Assembly (NCBI GenBank): GCA_963784995.1
Contig: CAWATZ010000002.1
Span: forward strand, 1,922,001-1,986,000
Reading direction: 5' to 3'
Source of the DNA: CAWATZ01 sp963784995
GTDB taxonomy: Bacteria; Planctomycetota; Planctomycetia; Gemmatales; Gemmataceae
Length of the DNA: 64,000 nt
Positions within the stretch are counted from its first letter, which is position 1; every line of letters begins with the position of its first letter. A program made the position numbers and the translations under genes. The notes beneath the pieces are model-generated. The model searched no databases. It worked only from the letters and a program-made list of their open reading frames with translations, and was not told the origin of the DNA. Below, one piece after another: positions 1-9,260 of this stretch.

Positions 1-188
1 GGCCCGCCCTCCATGAACAGGAAGATGCACGCCTTCGCCCGGGCGCGATGATGCGGGGTTTTGGGAGACAGGGGACTGATCCCGGGGCGAGGCGGATCGG
101 CCGCGAGCAGGGCGTTGAACGCGGTCGTGCCCAGAGTGGCTCCGAAGCCGTAAAGGAAGGCACGTCGGGAAGGAGTCAGAGCGCTCAT
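1..188 (-). CDS. DUF1501 family protein, N-terminus only (runs off left edge)
   Basis: Reading leftward from an ATG at 188 gives 62 codons with no stop. They start MSALTPSRRAFLYGFGATLG, pass a Lys/His-rich stretch and reach KACIFLFMEGG at the window edge. The SRRxFLxGxGA twin-arginine-like start and the IFLFMEGG strand are typical of planctomycete DUF1501 proteins, a family related to the alkaline phosphatase/sulfatase fold that is usually exported and often paired with DUF1549/DUF1553 cytochrome-type genes. No such partner lies to the right, where about 700 bp of non-coding sequence follows. Catalytic residues lie beyond the edge, so activity cannot be judged. Confidence 0.82.
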   Translation of the reverse strand, partial: MSALTPSRRAFLYGFGATLGTTAFNALLAADPPRPGISPLSPKTPHHRARAKACIFLFMEGG

Positions 189-885
189 GGTTTCTCGTTT
201 CCGCCGAACGGAAGGAACGTTCGAGTGAAGACAGCCTTACCCTGCGCAGGTCCGTTCTCCAATCCAGTATACCGAACTCCGCTGCCGTTGTCAGAGGGCA
301 ACCGGGCAACAAACCTTGGTCAGAGCCGGTCCGCAGATGACAAGGAAGCCGCCGCACCCACCGTTTGCTTTCGGAGGCTGTCGTTCAGGGGATGCCAATG
401 GCATCTCGAAACAAACCACAATTAGCGTTTGAGTCACACAAAGACAATCACAAGAAGCAGGTACGGAAAGGTATCGTGAAACGGTTGCCGGTGCCTTTTC
501 CATCCTTCGCTCGATTTCCCCTGGGTCCGCAAGCAGTTCGCTGCTTCGGTCACACGTGACCGACGCGCAAAACAGTACGATACGAACTCACGTCGGTGTC
601 TTTGACCGACGCGCAAGCCCGCATCCCCCGGTGGATGTTGCGGCGGAACCGCCGCGGCGTCTGGTACTGCCCATCCCTCATCGCTCTCAAGCAAATCGTC
701 AGCGTCAACGGTCTGCGGATCTTCCCGATCTTCCGATCTTCCCGATCTTCCCCCCGAACTCCGGCTGACATTGTCTCGGCGGCGCGAAGATGGTATTCTG
801 CGGTTTATCTGGCGAAAGCGTACCCTGGCATGGTTAACCAAAACAGGGCGAGCCGCCGTTTGGTGCTAGGAGCAGGAGAAGTCCC
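189..885. other. Gene-free stretch with a short GATCTTCC tandem repeat
   Basis: No reading frame here looks like a protein. At about 718-757 the octamer gatcttcc recurs four times with a one-base variable spacer. The segment separates the divergently transcribed DUF1501 gene and the membrane-anchored protein at 886, so promoters for both probably lie here, but no clear -10/-35 pair was identified. Confidence 0.5.
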
Positions 886-1404
886 ATGCCCAGAAAAGAG
901 TCCGTTCGTCGGAAGGAATCCCGAGATGACGACGACCGACCGCGAAAAAAGAAGGCGAAGAAGAAACAAGGTGCCTCTGTGGGGTTCGTGGTTGGCCTGG
1001 TCAGCGGCGGCTTGCTCGTGGTAGTGCTGGTGGTGCTCGGCATCGCATTGGCACTGCGGGGCGGTGGTTCAGCCGGGAGCCCTGGCCGGACTAAAACGGT
1101 GTCCCTGGACGCCAGGCGATCGTATGCCGACCGCATTGGCCTCGAGGCAAACCGCCACCACCAAATAACGGTGACCAGCGAGTTGTCGGACCCCCAGACC
1201 GAGATCGAGATCACCGTTTTCACTCAGGATCTCGGCGGTCGCAGCACCACGCTCGCTACCAACCGGGCGCGTGGCCGGGTGTGTTCAGTCAACTTCACCT
1301 CTCCCGGCTTCGGCGACACCCCGTTCAGTGTGATGAACCACGGGCCGGGCAGCGCCCGCTGCACCATCACCCACGACGGCCTGAAGAATCCCAACTGGCC
1401 TTGA
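886..1404 (+). CDS. Hypothetical single-pass membrane protein with basic N-terminus
   Basis: This is a 172-residue protein of unknown function. Residues 1-28 are extremely charged, with Arg/Lys/Asp clusters including KKKAKKK. Residues about 31-57 form one Gly/Val/Leu-rich membrane helix. The remaining 110 residues are predicted outside or periplasmic and have no recognisable motif. The start is supported by a purine-rich AGGAGCAGGAG site just upstream of ATG 886. The basic flank before the helix suggests the N-terminus stays in the cytoplasm (positive-inside rule). Many planctomycete proteins share this basic-tail plus single-helix design. No operon partner is evident. Confidence 0.6.
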   Translation: MPRKESVRRKESRDDDDRPRKKKAKKKQGASVGFVVGLVSGGLLVVVLVVLGIALALRGGGSAGSPGRTKTVSLDARRSYADRIGLEANRHHQITVTSELSDPQTEIEITVFTQDLGGRSTTLATNRARGRVCSVNFTSPGFGDTPFSVMNHGPGSARCTITHDGLKNPNWP

Positions 1405-1841
1405 TGCGTCGAACTGCACCTCACGCCCCACGCCCCTCCTCCCGGCCCCTCCTTGCTCACCTGCTTCACCGCCAGCACGATCTTCAGGCTATCGACCTTC
1501 TCAGCCAGGTGGACGCCCTGTCCGCCGACTGCTTCAAGCTCATCCGACCGTCTGCGGAGCTGCGTGCCAGGCCCGCAACCCAAATGACACGAGCGAGGAG
1601 AAGCAAGTGCCCACGACCCCCATGCAGGAGAACCGGACGCGGAAACGTTCAGCAGAGTGCGCGATCCGACCGAGCAGCTGGCCGGAGAGTTCGCCCAGCG
1701 CCAGCGCAACGGAGAGAAACCAACCAGTGCGCCACGAAGCGTGAGGACGCACGAACAGGTCGGTGGCAATCGCTTCTGACAGCGCTGGAAGTTTTGCCGC
1801 GTTGCCGCAAAACCTGAAACGGGGCTGCCGATCAGGGAGAA
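1405..1841. other. Gene-free stretch; nothing supported
   Basis: No frame is convincing. A short plus-strand stretch around 1650-1745 reads EQLAGEFAQRQRNGEKPT, which faintly resembles the N-terminal segment of planctomycete Ser/Thr kinases (compare EEFNERFRKGERPS in the kinase starting at 61057). It could be a decayed fragment, but the similarity is too short to call. Confidence 0.35.
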
Positions 1842-2312
1842 CTACTGACCCTCCCCAAGGGAAGTTCCTGGGGCGGCGTGCTTCTTGGCCTGGGCGACCC
1901 GGTCGAGGTACGGCAGGCCGAGCCGCACCACCTCGGCAAACGCCTCGCCCACGGCACCCTCCCGCCCAGCACCTGCTGCGGCCCCCGACCCGTCCCGCCA
2001 AGTTTCGCCCATCTGGCCGGCCAACACGTTCATCGGCAAGATGACGGCGTCCCGTCGTAGGGCATTGCTCGCGTCGAAGTGCGAGCCGATGGCATCGAAC
2101 GTTGCCCGGAATAGCCACCCGACCTCGACGCAGAACTGCTCACGGTACGAGTGCCAGTGGAGCAAAAGGAGGACCGTCAGGTCGGCAGCGAGAACCCGCC
2201 CGTAAACCGTCCGGTGTGGCAGCCCCGCCCGGACCCTATGGAAGTCGAGACCGTCTTGTCTGAGCAGTCGCTCGAACTCGGCGGCAACCGCTTTTTTACC
2301 TGGCGGTGACAT
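1842..2312 (-). CDS. Hypothetical protein, 156 aa
   Basis: An ATG at 2312 is preceded by GAGG at suitable spacing. The protein has a sensible amphipathic composition and no low-complexity bias, with an aromatic central segment (LLLHWHSYREQF, VGWLFRATFDAIG) and an Ala/Gly-rich C-terminal third. I do not recognise a family. It lies on the same strand as the repeat-companion protein at 2420-2974, separated by about 107 bp. It could be a lineage-specific gene, and the call rests on coding character only. Confidence 0.5.
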   Translation of the reverse strand: MSPPGKKAVAAEFERLLRQDGLDFHRVRAGLPHRTVYGRVLAADLTVLLLLHWHSYREQFCVEVGWLFRATFDAIGSHFDASNALRRDAVILPMNVLAGQMGETWRDGSGAAAGAGREGAVGEAFAEVVRLGLPYLDRVAQAKKHAAPGTSLGEGQ

Positions 2313-2419
2313 TCTGCCCTCGTCGCCCTCCGCCGCCGAACGCCCAGGTCAGCAGGCGGCTCACGCGGGCGCGGCAGTGAGCTTGGCAAGACTCATCCGG
2401 GAGCGGATTGTTCGGCTGG

Positions 2420-2974
2420 TTAGACTTTCTCTGTCTTGTCTCGCACGGGCATTCCACGAACTCTCGCCAACCACCTCCGACCCAAGGCTCGCCGTAGTTC
2501 CCGTTCCCGCTCGATCAGCTTGTCATCCCCGGTGGAACGACAAGCGAGCCACTCGCATAACACCCGAAGGTATTCCGCTCGGGGATCACCACGCTCCTCC
2601 AGCCAGTCAGCGTAGACGAGCCGAGGGGTGTTATCCCCTGGGTTGGCCCCAATGCTGTCCAGAAACGCTTGCTCTGTCGGGTCGGCGATGGCGTCGCTCA
2701 GCTCACAGACGACGCAGCGGAGGTGTTTCCCTTCGTTGTACTCCCCCCAGAGGAGAACATCACGGAAGTCAGCCGCTGCCGCGGCGATGTACTCCTCCAA
2801 GGAGGATACGTTCCCCACCGCCAGGTTCAAGACGGCGGCCTGCATTCGCGACGTGTGCTCCCCGGGGGCACACTCCTTCGTATCCCACCCGTTGAGGATC
2901 CGCATTGCGCGAGAGAAGTCCTCCGGGAAGAACTCACGGCGAACGCGCTCCTTGACTTTGGGTAACAACCGCAT
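2420..2974 (-). CDS. TIGR02996 (repeat-companion) domain protein
   Basis: The C-terminal half carries the planctomycete TIGR02996 signature EQAFLDSIGANPGDNTPRLV followed by YADWLEERGDPRAEYLRV. This short helical domain is greatly expanded in Gemmata-like genomes, where it often accompanies leucine-rich or other repeats. The N-terminal half (about 90 residues) is helical and unfamiliar and contains a CVVC pair. ATG 2974 is preferred over an upstream in-frame GTG at 3004 because GGAG sits about 10 bases before it. Function is unknown. The 3' end of a group II intron relic lies about 60 bp upstream. Confidence 0.75.
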   Translation of the reverse strand: MRLLPKVKERVRREFFPEDFSRAMRILNGWDTKECAPGEHTSRMQAAVLNLAVGNVSSLEEYIAAAAADFRDVLLWGEYNEGKHLRCVVCELSDAIADPTEQAFLDSIGANPGDNTPRLVYADWLEERGDPRAEYLRVLCEWLACRSTGDDKLIERERELRRALGRRWLARVRGMPVRDKTEKV

Positions 2975-3035
2975 GCCATCGCTCCGTTGCCGCTTCCCGG
3001 TCACGCTATCAAGGTGCCGGTCAGCCTATTGGTCC

Positions 3036-3107
3036 GGGTAAAGGGACGGCATTGCTGCCGTCCCCTCCCCTCAGAACCGTACTTGAGACTTTCACCTCAT
3101 ACGGCTC
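3036..3107 (-). mobile_element. Group II intron 3' remnant: domain V plus domain VI
   Basis: On the minus strand, 3107 to 3074 is a 34-nt hairpin with all the marks of group II domain V. It begins GAGCCGTA (catalytic AGC at positions 2-4), has a GAAA tetraloop, a 2-nt bulge on the 3' side, and closes TACGGTTC. A second hairpin at 3064-3043 (9-bp arms GGGACGGCA/TGCCGTCCC, loop gcaa) and a TTTACCC tail correspond to domain VI and the 3' end, resembling class C introns. Domains I-IV and any maturase are absent, because tyrA begins 40 bp upstream. It is therefore a truncated, non-splicing relic. Confidence 0.75.
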
Positions 3108-3146
3108 AAGCAAGCCACTGATTCCGTTCCTCCTCGGGCCATTCTA

Positions 3147-3988
3147 TCAGGAATTGAGCCTGTCGCGGACCATTTTTCCCTGAAGCAGCAGCTGCCGCAA
3201 CTGCTCGGGATCACCGTGGCACAGGGCCTCGCGAAAAAGCTGGAGCCGAGCTTCCAGCGGTCCCAGGGCGCGCAGCAGGGCCTCGCGATTGCTCAGGAAG
3301 ATGGCCTGCCACAGCTGGGGCAAACCCGACGCCAGGCGGGTGGTATCGCGGAAGCCGGTCGCGGTCAGCTCGGCCAACTCAGGCGGGAGGACGCCGGCCA
3401 GGGCCGAGGCCAGCAGGTGCGGCAAATGGCTGGTCAGCGCCAGGGCCTCGTCGTGGTCCTCCGGACTCATCAGCCGGACGCGGGCGCCGAGCTGCTGCCA
3501 GAAATCGCTCAGACGTTGCAGCGGGGCCGGCGGCGTGTCCGGTGTGGGCGTCAGCACCACCAGCCGGTCCTTGAACAGGTCGGGGCCGGCGTTTTCCGGG
3601 CCGTTCTTTTCCGAGCCGGCCAGCGGATGACCGCCGATGAAGGTGACGTCTCCGGAGAGACCGGCTTGCACCTCGCGGACGATCCCGGCCTTGGTGCTGC
3701 CCACGTCGGTCAGCAGCGCCCCGGCCGGCAGCAGCGCCCGGCGTCCAGGATCTGGCCCGCGATTTGATCGACCGGGGTGCAGCAGATCAGCAGGTCGGCC
3801 TGATGGGCCCCCTCGCCAAGGTGCGGCGTGGCCTCGTCAACCAGGCCCAGCTCCCGGATGCGGTCAAGCACCTCAGACCGCTGATCGACGCCGACGATCC
3901 GGGCCGCCGCATCCCGACGCCGCGCGGCCAGCGCTACCGAGCCGCCCAGCAGACCCACGCCAACCACGGTCAAGGTTTCGATCCGCAT
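3147..3988 (-). CDS. tyrA: Prephenate dehydrogenase (frameshifted)
   Basis: This enzyme oxidatively decarboxylates prephenate to 4-hydroxyphenylpyruvate with NAD(P)+ in tyrosine synthesis. The N-terminal Rossmann fold has VVGVGLLGGSVALAARRR directly after the ATG at 3988, then ADLLICCTPV. After the break the protein continues with TDVGSTKAGIV, FIGGHPLAGSEKNG and the helical dimerisation domain (TSHLPHLLASAL, TGFRDTTRLASG). The frame is lost near 3742-3748, where one missing C in a GC-rich run turns LLPAGALLTDVG into nonsense. Adding one base gives 280 codons, the usual length. Conserved residues on both sides are intact, so a sequencing error is more likely than a dead gene. Confidence 0.85.
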
Positions 3989-4020
3989 CCGGAGTATCCA
4001 GGCCAACGAGCCGCCCACGG

Positions 4021-5530
4021 CTACGGAGACAGCGCACCCTTGAGGAAGTTGACCACGTCGTCACGCAGCTTCCGGTGCGCCTCCTTCTCAATGTACATCA
4101 TGTGCCCGGCCGGGTAGTACGCCGTGGTCACGTTCTTCCTCAGCCCCGAAGCCAGTCCCAGATGATCCAGGGTGTAGTCCGTGGCGAAGTAGGGCGTGGC
4201 CAGGTCGTAATGGCCGCTGGCCACGAACACCTTCAGGGCCGGGTTGCGCGTCATGCGCCGTGCGCAGGTCCGGGGCCACGTTCAGGTAGCGATTCTTCGC
4301 GGAGCCATAGTCCCACGGTTGCACCTTGCCGGTCAAGATCTCATAGTCCATCTCCGTCTCGTACCTCAGCTCGGTGCGCAGGTAAGTGTTGATCGCGGAG
4401 GTGAACGCCCCCTGGACGGCCGCATAGCTGGGGTCGTACTCGGGACGGTCCCTGATCACGTCCAGGTCAACGCCCATCAGCCGGCTGTCGTAGCGGCCGA
4501 CCGTCCGGTCCCGGCCTTTCAGCAGCTCCTTCATGAAGCGAAGTCCCTCCACCCGCAGCCGGCTGCGCTCGACGTATTCCTCGCTCAGGCCGGTGAAATG
4601 GGCCAGCTTGCGGCAGATGGCCGCATGGTCCGATTTGCTCAGCCGATCGCCCTTCATCAGGGCCAGGGTGTACTCGCCCAGTGCGAACTTCTCAACCTCG
4701 GCCAGCACGTCGGCCAGCGATTGCTGCTGCAGCCCCGAACTCAGCTTCTTGTGATACCAGGCCGTGGCGGTGTAGCTGGGCAGGAACAGCGGATAGGGCA
4801 GGTCGTTGCCCTCGTCGAAGCGCAGCGTCTGGAAGTTCAGGACGGCCGAGATCAGCAGGACGCCGTTGAGGTTCATGCCGAGATGGTCCTGCAAGTAATG
4901 CGACAGGCCGGCCGAGCGGGTGGTGCCGTAGCTCTCGCCGCAGATGAACTTGGGCGATTTCCAGCGGCCGAAGCGCGTGCAGTACAGACGGATGAACTCG
5001 CCCACCGAGGCGATGTCCTGCTGGACGCCGTGAAATTGCTTGGCGTCTTCCCCCTTGACCGCCCGGCTGAAGCCGGTGCTGACCGGGTCGATGAACACCA
5101 GGTCGGTCTGGCCGAGGATGGTGAACTCGTTGGGGACCAGCTTGCCCGGCGGCGGGTACGGCTGGCCGTCCGGCTTCAGCAGGACGCGATAGGGTCCGAA
5201 GGCCCCCAGGTGCAGCCAGACCGACGAGGAGCCGGGACCGCCGTTGTAGCAAAACGTCACCGGCCGCTGCGCGAGGTCATCCACCCCCAGACGGCTGTAG
5301 GCGACGTAGAACATCCGGGCGGTCGGCTTGGTGTCGTTGTCCTTCTTCAGGGTGAGCGTTCCCGCCGTGGCCCGGTATTTCAGCACTTCGCCGCCCAGGC
5401 GGATTTCGTGCTGGGTGTCGGTCTGGGTATCGCGCGGTTCCTTCTTGTCGTCGCTCTTCTCCTCGGCGCAGATCGCTCCCGTTGAGAGAAAGAGCAGCAG
5501 AAGGAGCAGCCTTGTTGACGTGTCTCGCAT
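4021..5530 (-). CDS. S10-family serine carboxypeptidase-like protein, secreted (frameshifted near C-terminus)
   Basis: A signal peptide (RLLLLLLFLSTGAICA) is followed by a charged linker and an alpha/beta-hydrolase peptidase of the S10 type. It has oxyanion-hole NGGPGSSSVW, nucleophile elbow CGESYGT, Asp region VASGHYDLATP and catalytic His in YPAGHMMYIEK. The last two lie in a different frame: one extra base near 4252 shifts LRTAMTRNP into LRTAHDAQP. Removing it gives 502 residues. ATG 5530 is chosen over ATG 5545 because AAGGAG lies between them at good spacing. The protein probably trims peptides from their C-termini in the periplasm. Confidence 0.85.
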
Positions 5531-5567
5531 CGTTGTCTCCTTCATTGAGTGCCCCTCGCGCTGTTGG

Positions 5568-5679
5568 CAGCTCCGTCGAGCCGCGCACGCGGCGCAGCGG
5601 AGTAAGTGGATAATTCAATATACCAGCGGTTGTCGAGGGCCGCTTGCTCCGCTGCGCTGCGTGGCCGGCTCGGCAGCTG
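5568..5679. repeat. Imperfect inverted repeat, arms about 40 bp
   Basis: Arms 5568-5609 and 5640-5679 are imperfect reverse complements sharing gcgcagcggag cores, separated by an AT-richer 30-base loop. It lies between the divergent S10 peptidase and SYLF genes. The core resembles the perfect palindrome at 32722-32804 (gcggagcgcagcg), suggesting one dispersed family. Confidence 0.7.
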
Positions 5680-5831
5680 ACTCGTGGCTTCTCCACAATC
5701 GAGAGGGGCCCGCGAGCAGAAAGCTGACTTGCGGAAATCCCCTCCGCCGAGTAGAGGAACGGCCCGGAAGACAGGGGCCTTTGTAGACCTGTCGGCAGGA
5801 TGTCGGCGGAGCGGTGAAAGGAGCGCGGACC

Positions 5832-6608
5832 GTGAGAAGACGCGATCTGTTGCTGGCGTTGCTGGGCTTCGGGCTGCTTGGTTCCGGGCCGGCGTGGGCC
5901 GGAGGCCGGACCGACATGCTGGTGTCGCAGGCCATCGAGGTCCTCGATCAGTCCATGAAGGTGCCCGAGAAGGGCATCCCGGCCGCGTTGCTCCAGAACG
6001 CCCAGGGAGTGCTGATCCTGCCGGACGTGGTCAAGGCCAGCTTTGTCTTCGGCGGCCGGCACGGGCACGGCGTCCTGCTGGTCCGCACGCCGACCGGCTG
6101 GAGCAACCCGATCTTCGTGGCCCTGACCGGCGGCAGCGTCGGCTGGCAGGCCGGGGTGCAGTCGGCCGACCTGGTGCTGGTCTTCACCACCACCGGCGGC
6201 GTGCAGCGGCTGCTCCACGGCCGCGGCAAGCTGACCCTCGGCGTCGATAGCAGCATCGCGGCCGGGCCCGTCGGCCGGCAGGCCAGCATGGCCACCGATC
6301 TGCTGCTCCGGGCCGAGATCTTCTCTTACTCGCGCAGCCGGGGTCTGTTCCTCGGCGTCTCACTCGAAGGAGACGGCGTTCGCGTCGATTGGTCGGCCAA
6401 CGACCAGTACTACGGCCGGCTGGGCGTGATGCCGTCGGACATCCTCACCGGCAACAGCATTGCCGCCCCGCAGTCGTCCACGGCCCTGCGCACGGTCCTC
6501 ACCGCCCTGGCTTCTCCCGGTGCGCCTCCGCCTGTCCCGGCGCCCGGCCCGATGATGATGCCGCCCCCGCCCCCGCCGCCTCCGGGAATGCCGCCGCCTC
6601 CCCGGTAA
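5832..6608 (+). CDS. SYLF (Ysc84-type) lipid-binding domain protein, exported
   Basis: A basic start RRRDLLLALLGFG and cleavage-like AWAGG give a signal peptide. Residues about 25-215 match the SYLF domain: AIEVLDQSM, KGIPAALLQNAQGVLILPDV, SFVFGGRHGHGVLLVRT, then SADLVLVFTT, and a C-terminal SRSRGLFLGVSLEGDGV. SYLF domains bind phosphoinositide or anionic lipids in eukaryotes; bacterial members are mostly periplasmic with unclear function. The last 35 residues are a Pro/Met-rich tail (PPPPPPPPGMPPPPR). GTG 5832 is preferred over GTG 5814 because AAGGAG lies just before it. The CDF transporter starts 13 bp downstream, so the two may be co-transcribed. Confidence 0.85.
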   Translation: MRRRDLLLALLGFGLLGSGPAWAGGRTDMLVSQAIEVLDQSMKVPEKGIPAALLQNAQGVLILPDVVKASFVFGGRHGHGVLLVRTPTGWSNPIFVALTGGSVGWQAGVQSADLVLVFTTTGGVQRLLHGRGKLTLGVDSSIAAGPVGRQASMATDLLLRAEIFSYSRSRGLFLGVSLEGDGVRVDWSANDQYYGRLGVMPSDILTGNSIAAPQSSTALRTVLTALASPGAPPPVPAPGPMMMPPPPPPPPGMPPPPR

Positions 6609-6621
6609 GGCCGGTCCCCCT

Positions 6622-7602
6622 ATGATGAAAAAGGGGAAACCAGGCCGGGGAGTGCTGGGGATGGCCGAACACCACCTGCGCGGCGCCATGCTGCTGTCCA
6701 TCGGGGCCGGCGTCACCACGCTGGGCCTGAAGATGGGGGCCTATCTGCTGACCGGCTCGGTCGGCCTGCTGTCCGACGGCCTGGAATCGCTGGTCAACCT
6801 GCTGGCCGCCTCGATGGCCTACGTCGCCGTGCGCTATTCGCAGCGGCCGGTGGACCTGTCGCACACCTACGGCCATGAGAAGATCGAGTTCTTTTCCAGC
6901 GGTCTGGAAGGCGGCCTGATCCTGATCGCGGCCGTGACCATCGCCTGGTGCGCCGTGACCCGGCTCATCTATCCCAAGAACTTTGTGGACGAACCGCTGG
7001 GCGTGGGCATTGTCCTCTCGGTGATTGCGGCCGGGGTCAATGGCGGCGTCGGCCTGCTGCTGCTCACCCTCGGCCGGAGGCACCACTCCATTGTCCTGGA
7101 GGCAGACGGCTATCACCTGCTGACCGACGTCTGGACCACTTTCGCGGTGGTCATCGGCCTGGGTCTGGTGTGGCTGACGGGCATCAATCTCTTCGACCCG
7201 CTGACGGCGCTGCTGATGGCGGCCGGCATTCTCTGGACCGGCGCCACCCTGATGCGCCGCTCCTTCAACGGTCTGATGGACGCCGCCCTGCCGGCCGAGG
7301 AACAGGAAACGCTACGGCGAGCGATCGAGGCGCATCTCCGCCCCGGAATGACCTACCACGCCCTGCGGACCCGCCTGGCCGGGGCCCGGCGCTTTGTGGA
7401 CTTCCACCTGCTCGTCCCCGGCTCGATGAGCGTGGCCGAGGCCCACGTCCTCACCGACGCCATCGAGAACTCCCTGCGCACCGCCGTGCCCAACGTCGAG
7501 CCGACCATCCACGTCGAGCCGATCGAGTCCCAGAGCGCCTGGCAGGACAGCGCGTTGCTCTCGGTGGAAGCGCCGTTGGGGGAGAACCGCAACGCGGGGT
7601 AG
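6622..7602 (+). CDS. Cation diffusion facilitator (CDF) family metal transporter
   Basis: This is a 326-residue inner-membrane antiporter that would export divalent metals (Zn/Fe/Mn type) in exchange for protons. It has six predicted membrane helices. The metal-site motifs are SDGLESLVN in helix 2 and HLLTDVWT in helix 5, with HTYGHEKIEFFSS in the first cytoplasmic loop. The C-terminal cytoplasmic domain contains ARRFVDFHLLVPGSMSVAEAH. The exact metal cannot be told, since the helix-2 residues are DxxxS/N-like and the helix-5 site HxxxD suggests Zn or a broad range. A short Ala/Glu tail follows and the stop abuts a palindromic repeat. Confidence 0.9.
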   Translation: MMKKGKPGRGVLGMAEHHLRGAMLLSIGAGVTTLGLKMGAYLLTGSVGLLSDGLESLVNLLAASMAYVAVRYSQRPVDLSHTYGHEKIEFFSSGLEGGLILIAAVTIAWCAVTRLIYPKNFVDEPLGVGIVLSVIAAGVNGGVGLLLLTLGRRHHSIVLEADGYHLLTDVWTTFAVVIGLGLVWLTGINLFDPLTALLMAAGILWTGATLMRRSFNGLMDAALPAEEQETLRRAIEAHLRPGMTYHALRTRLAGARRFVDFHLLVPGSMSVAEAHVLTDAIENSLRTAVPNVEPTIHVEPIESQSAWQDSALLSVEAPLGENRNAG

Positions 7603-7605
7603 AGC

Positions 7606-7711
7606 CCCAGGGCGATGCCCTGGGCTATCGTGTTGCGCCCCTTCGGGGCGGTTGGCGGTTGTCTTCCGCCCCGAAGGGGCGCAACAGGATAGCCCAGGGC
7701 ATCGCCCTGGG
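7606..7711. repeat. REP-like palindrome, family A (46-bp arms)
   Basis: Arms 7606-7651 and 7666-7711 are reverse complements with one mismatch and a 14-base loop. Each arm is itself compound: cccagggcgatgccctggg, then gccccttcggggc. The same family occurs at 38870-38976 and 43540-43638. It starts four bases after the CDF stop codon and could form a strong hairpin at the transcript end. Confidence 0.9.
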
Positions 7712-7762
7712 TTCTGGGCGAGACGGTTTTAGTCTTTCTGAGGAACAACACCCGCGACGCAA

Positions 7763-8399
7763 TTAACCCGTCGCAAACTGCCGATCCCCGGCATCTCCCA
7801 GGCCAGGAACGATGTAAGCGTTTTCGTCGAGGTGGCTATCGATGGCCGCCAGGTAGACACGTACGTCCGGATGGGCCGAGGTCGAGCGCCTGGACGCCTT
7901 CCGGAGCGGCGATCAGGGCCAGGTACTTGATCCGGCGAGCGCCCAGCTTCTTGAGAATGTCGAGGGCCGCCACGGCGGAGCCGCCGGTGGCCAGCATCGG
8001 ATCGACCACCAGCGACAGGTCCACCGCGCTGCACGACGGGATCTTGTTGTAGTAGGTGACCGGCTGGCACGTTTCGTGATCGCGGTACAGTCCCAGGTGC
8101 CAGACCCGGGCATCCGGGATCATTTCCAGGACCGACTCGGCCATGCCCAGGCCGGCACGCAGGATCGGCATGATGCCGATGGTGTCGGCAATCTGCTGGC
8201 CGCTGCACTCGGCCAGCGGCGTCCGCACGGCCACCGGCCGCAGCTGAATGTCCGAACACGCCTCGTACAAGAGCAGATGCGTCAGCTCGCGCACCAGCTG
8301 GCGGAACTGCGGCGGCTCGGTTTTGTGGTCGCGCAGTTGGGCCAGCTTGTGCAGCAGCAGCGGATGGCGCGACACGTGGACCAGCGGCGGCGTGGACAT
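7763..8399 (-). CDS. upp: Uracil phosphoribosyltransferase (frameshifted near C-terminus)
   Basis: This enzyme salvages uracil with PRPP to give UMP. Visible motifs are TPLAECSGQQIADTIGIMPI and LRAGLGMAE, YYNKIP, and the PRPP loop LVVDPMLATGGSAVAALD. The uracil-binding C-terminal tail AYIVPGLGDAGDRQF lies in another frame, because one extra G near 7877 disrupts LDLAHPDVRVYLAAID. With that base removed the protein has 211 residues, the standard length, and ends at the stop at 7763. The gene sits immediately downstream of ispD (17-bp gap). Confidence 0.9.
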
Positions 8400-8415
8400 T
8401 GGGCTCCCGGTGGGG

Positions 8416-9156
8416 TCACCACTGCGCCTCGTCGGCGAACGGGTGGGCCGGTCCGCTCGGCTTGGGCTTGGGTCGCGAGTGCAGGATCGCCTCGGCCAGG
8501 GCCAGGTCCTCCCTGGCGGTGATCTTCAGGTTGGAGGGCGAGCCGGTCACCAGATGGACCGTCTTGCCGGTGGCCTCCAGCAGCTGGGCGTCGTCGGTGA
8601 TCGGCCCCTTGATCTTGTCGCGCTGACCGTAGGCCGACACCAGCCAGTCGCGGCGAAAGACCTGCGGCGTCTGCGCCAGCCAGTAGCCCTCGCGCGACAC
8701 CGTCTCGGTCACCTGGGCCTCCGCATTGGCCCGCTTGATGGTGTCCGTTACCGGCACGGCCAGCATGGCCGCCCCGGTGTGGGCCGCCCTGGCAAAGACG
8801 GCATCGATCAGGGCGTTGGTCAGACAGGGACGGACCACGTCATGGATGGCGACGTACTCGACGTCGTCGTTCAGCGCCGCCAGGGCGTTGGCCACGGAGT
8901 CAAACCGTTCCTTGCCGCCGTTGACGATCTGGATGTTGAGAAAGACCAGGTTGGCGCTGTAGCGGCGGCGGAACAGCTCCTGGTCCTCGGGAGCGACGAC
9001 GATCAGGCACTGCACAACGTCCGAACGAGTCACGAACAGCTCGGCGGTGCGCAGCCAGACGGCCCGGCCGTCGAGGTTGACGAAAGGCTTCTTCTCCCGA
9101 TCACGGAACCGCGACGATTTCCCCGCCGCGGGAAGGATAACGCCAAAGCGGGCCAT
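8416..9156 (-). CDS. ispD: 2-C-methyl-D-erythritol 4-phosphate cytidylyltransferase
   Basis: IspD couples MEP to CTP in the non-mevalonate isoprenoid pathway. The 246-residue protein has the N-terminal nucleotide-binding loop ILPAAGKSSRF, the GGKERFDSV loop, the substrate-binding IHDVVRPCLTNALID, and the C-terminal PSNLKITAREDLALAE typical of the family. It is intact. A Pro/Lys-rich tail (SRPKPKPSGP) extends it beyond the core. The gene is followed closely by upp and preceded about 105 bp upstream by the MoxR gene on the same strand. Confidence 0.93.
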   Translation of the reverse strand: MARFGVILPAAGKSSRFRDREKKPFVNLDGRAVWLRTAELFVTRSDVVQCLIVVAPEDQELFRRRYSANLVFLNIQIVNGGKERFDSVANALAALNDDVEYVAIHDVVRPCLTNALIDAVFARAAHTGAAMLAVPVTDTIKRANAEAQVTETVSREGYWLAQTPQVFRRDWLVSAYGQRDKIKGPITDDAQLLEATGKTVHLVTGSPSNLKITAREDLALAEAILHSRPKPKPSGPAHPFADEAQW

Positions 9157-9260
9157 GACTACCCCCTCCGATCGCGGATGACGACAAGCCGATCAGGCTT
9201 TTCTGTCATCATAGCAATCGAGGTGGGTGTTGTCGCAGGGTCCCGCGGCCGCGAGCGAAC

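Noticed and set aside
718..757. Short direct repeats as a CRISPR array
   Set aside because: Units of 8-9 bases without spacers; no cas genes anywhere in the window.
1281..1817. Possible gene or kinase fragment in the gap after the first membrane protein
   Set aside because: Only about 18 residues in one frame resemble the kinase N-terminal segment, with no start, no catalytic motif and no continuation.
4244..5485. Plus-strand open frame of 413 codons
   Set aside because: Antisense shadow of the S10 peptidase, which has signal peptide, GESYG and catalytic His.
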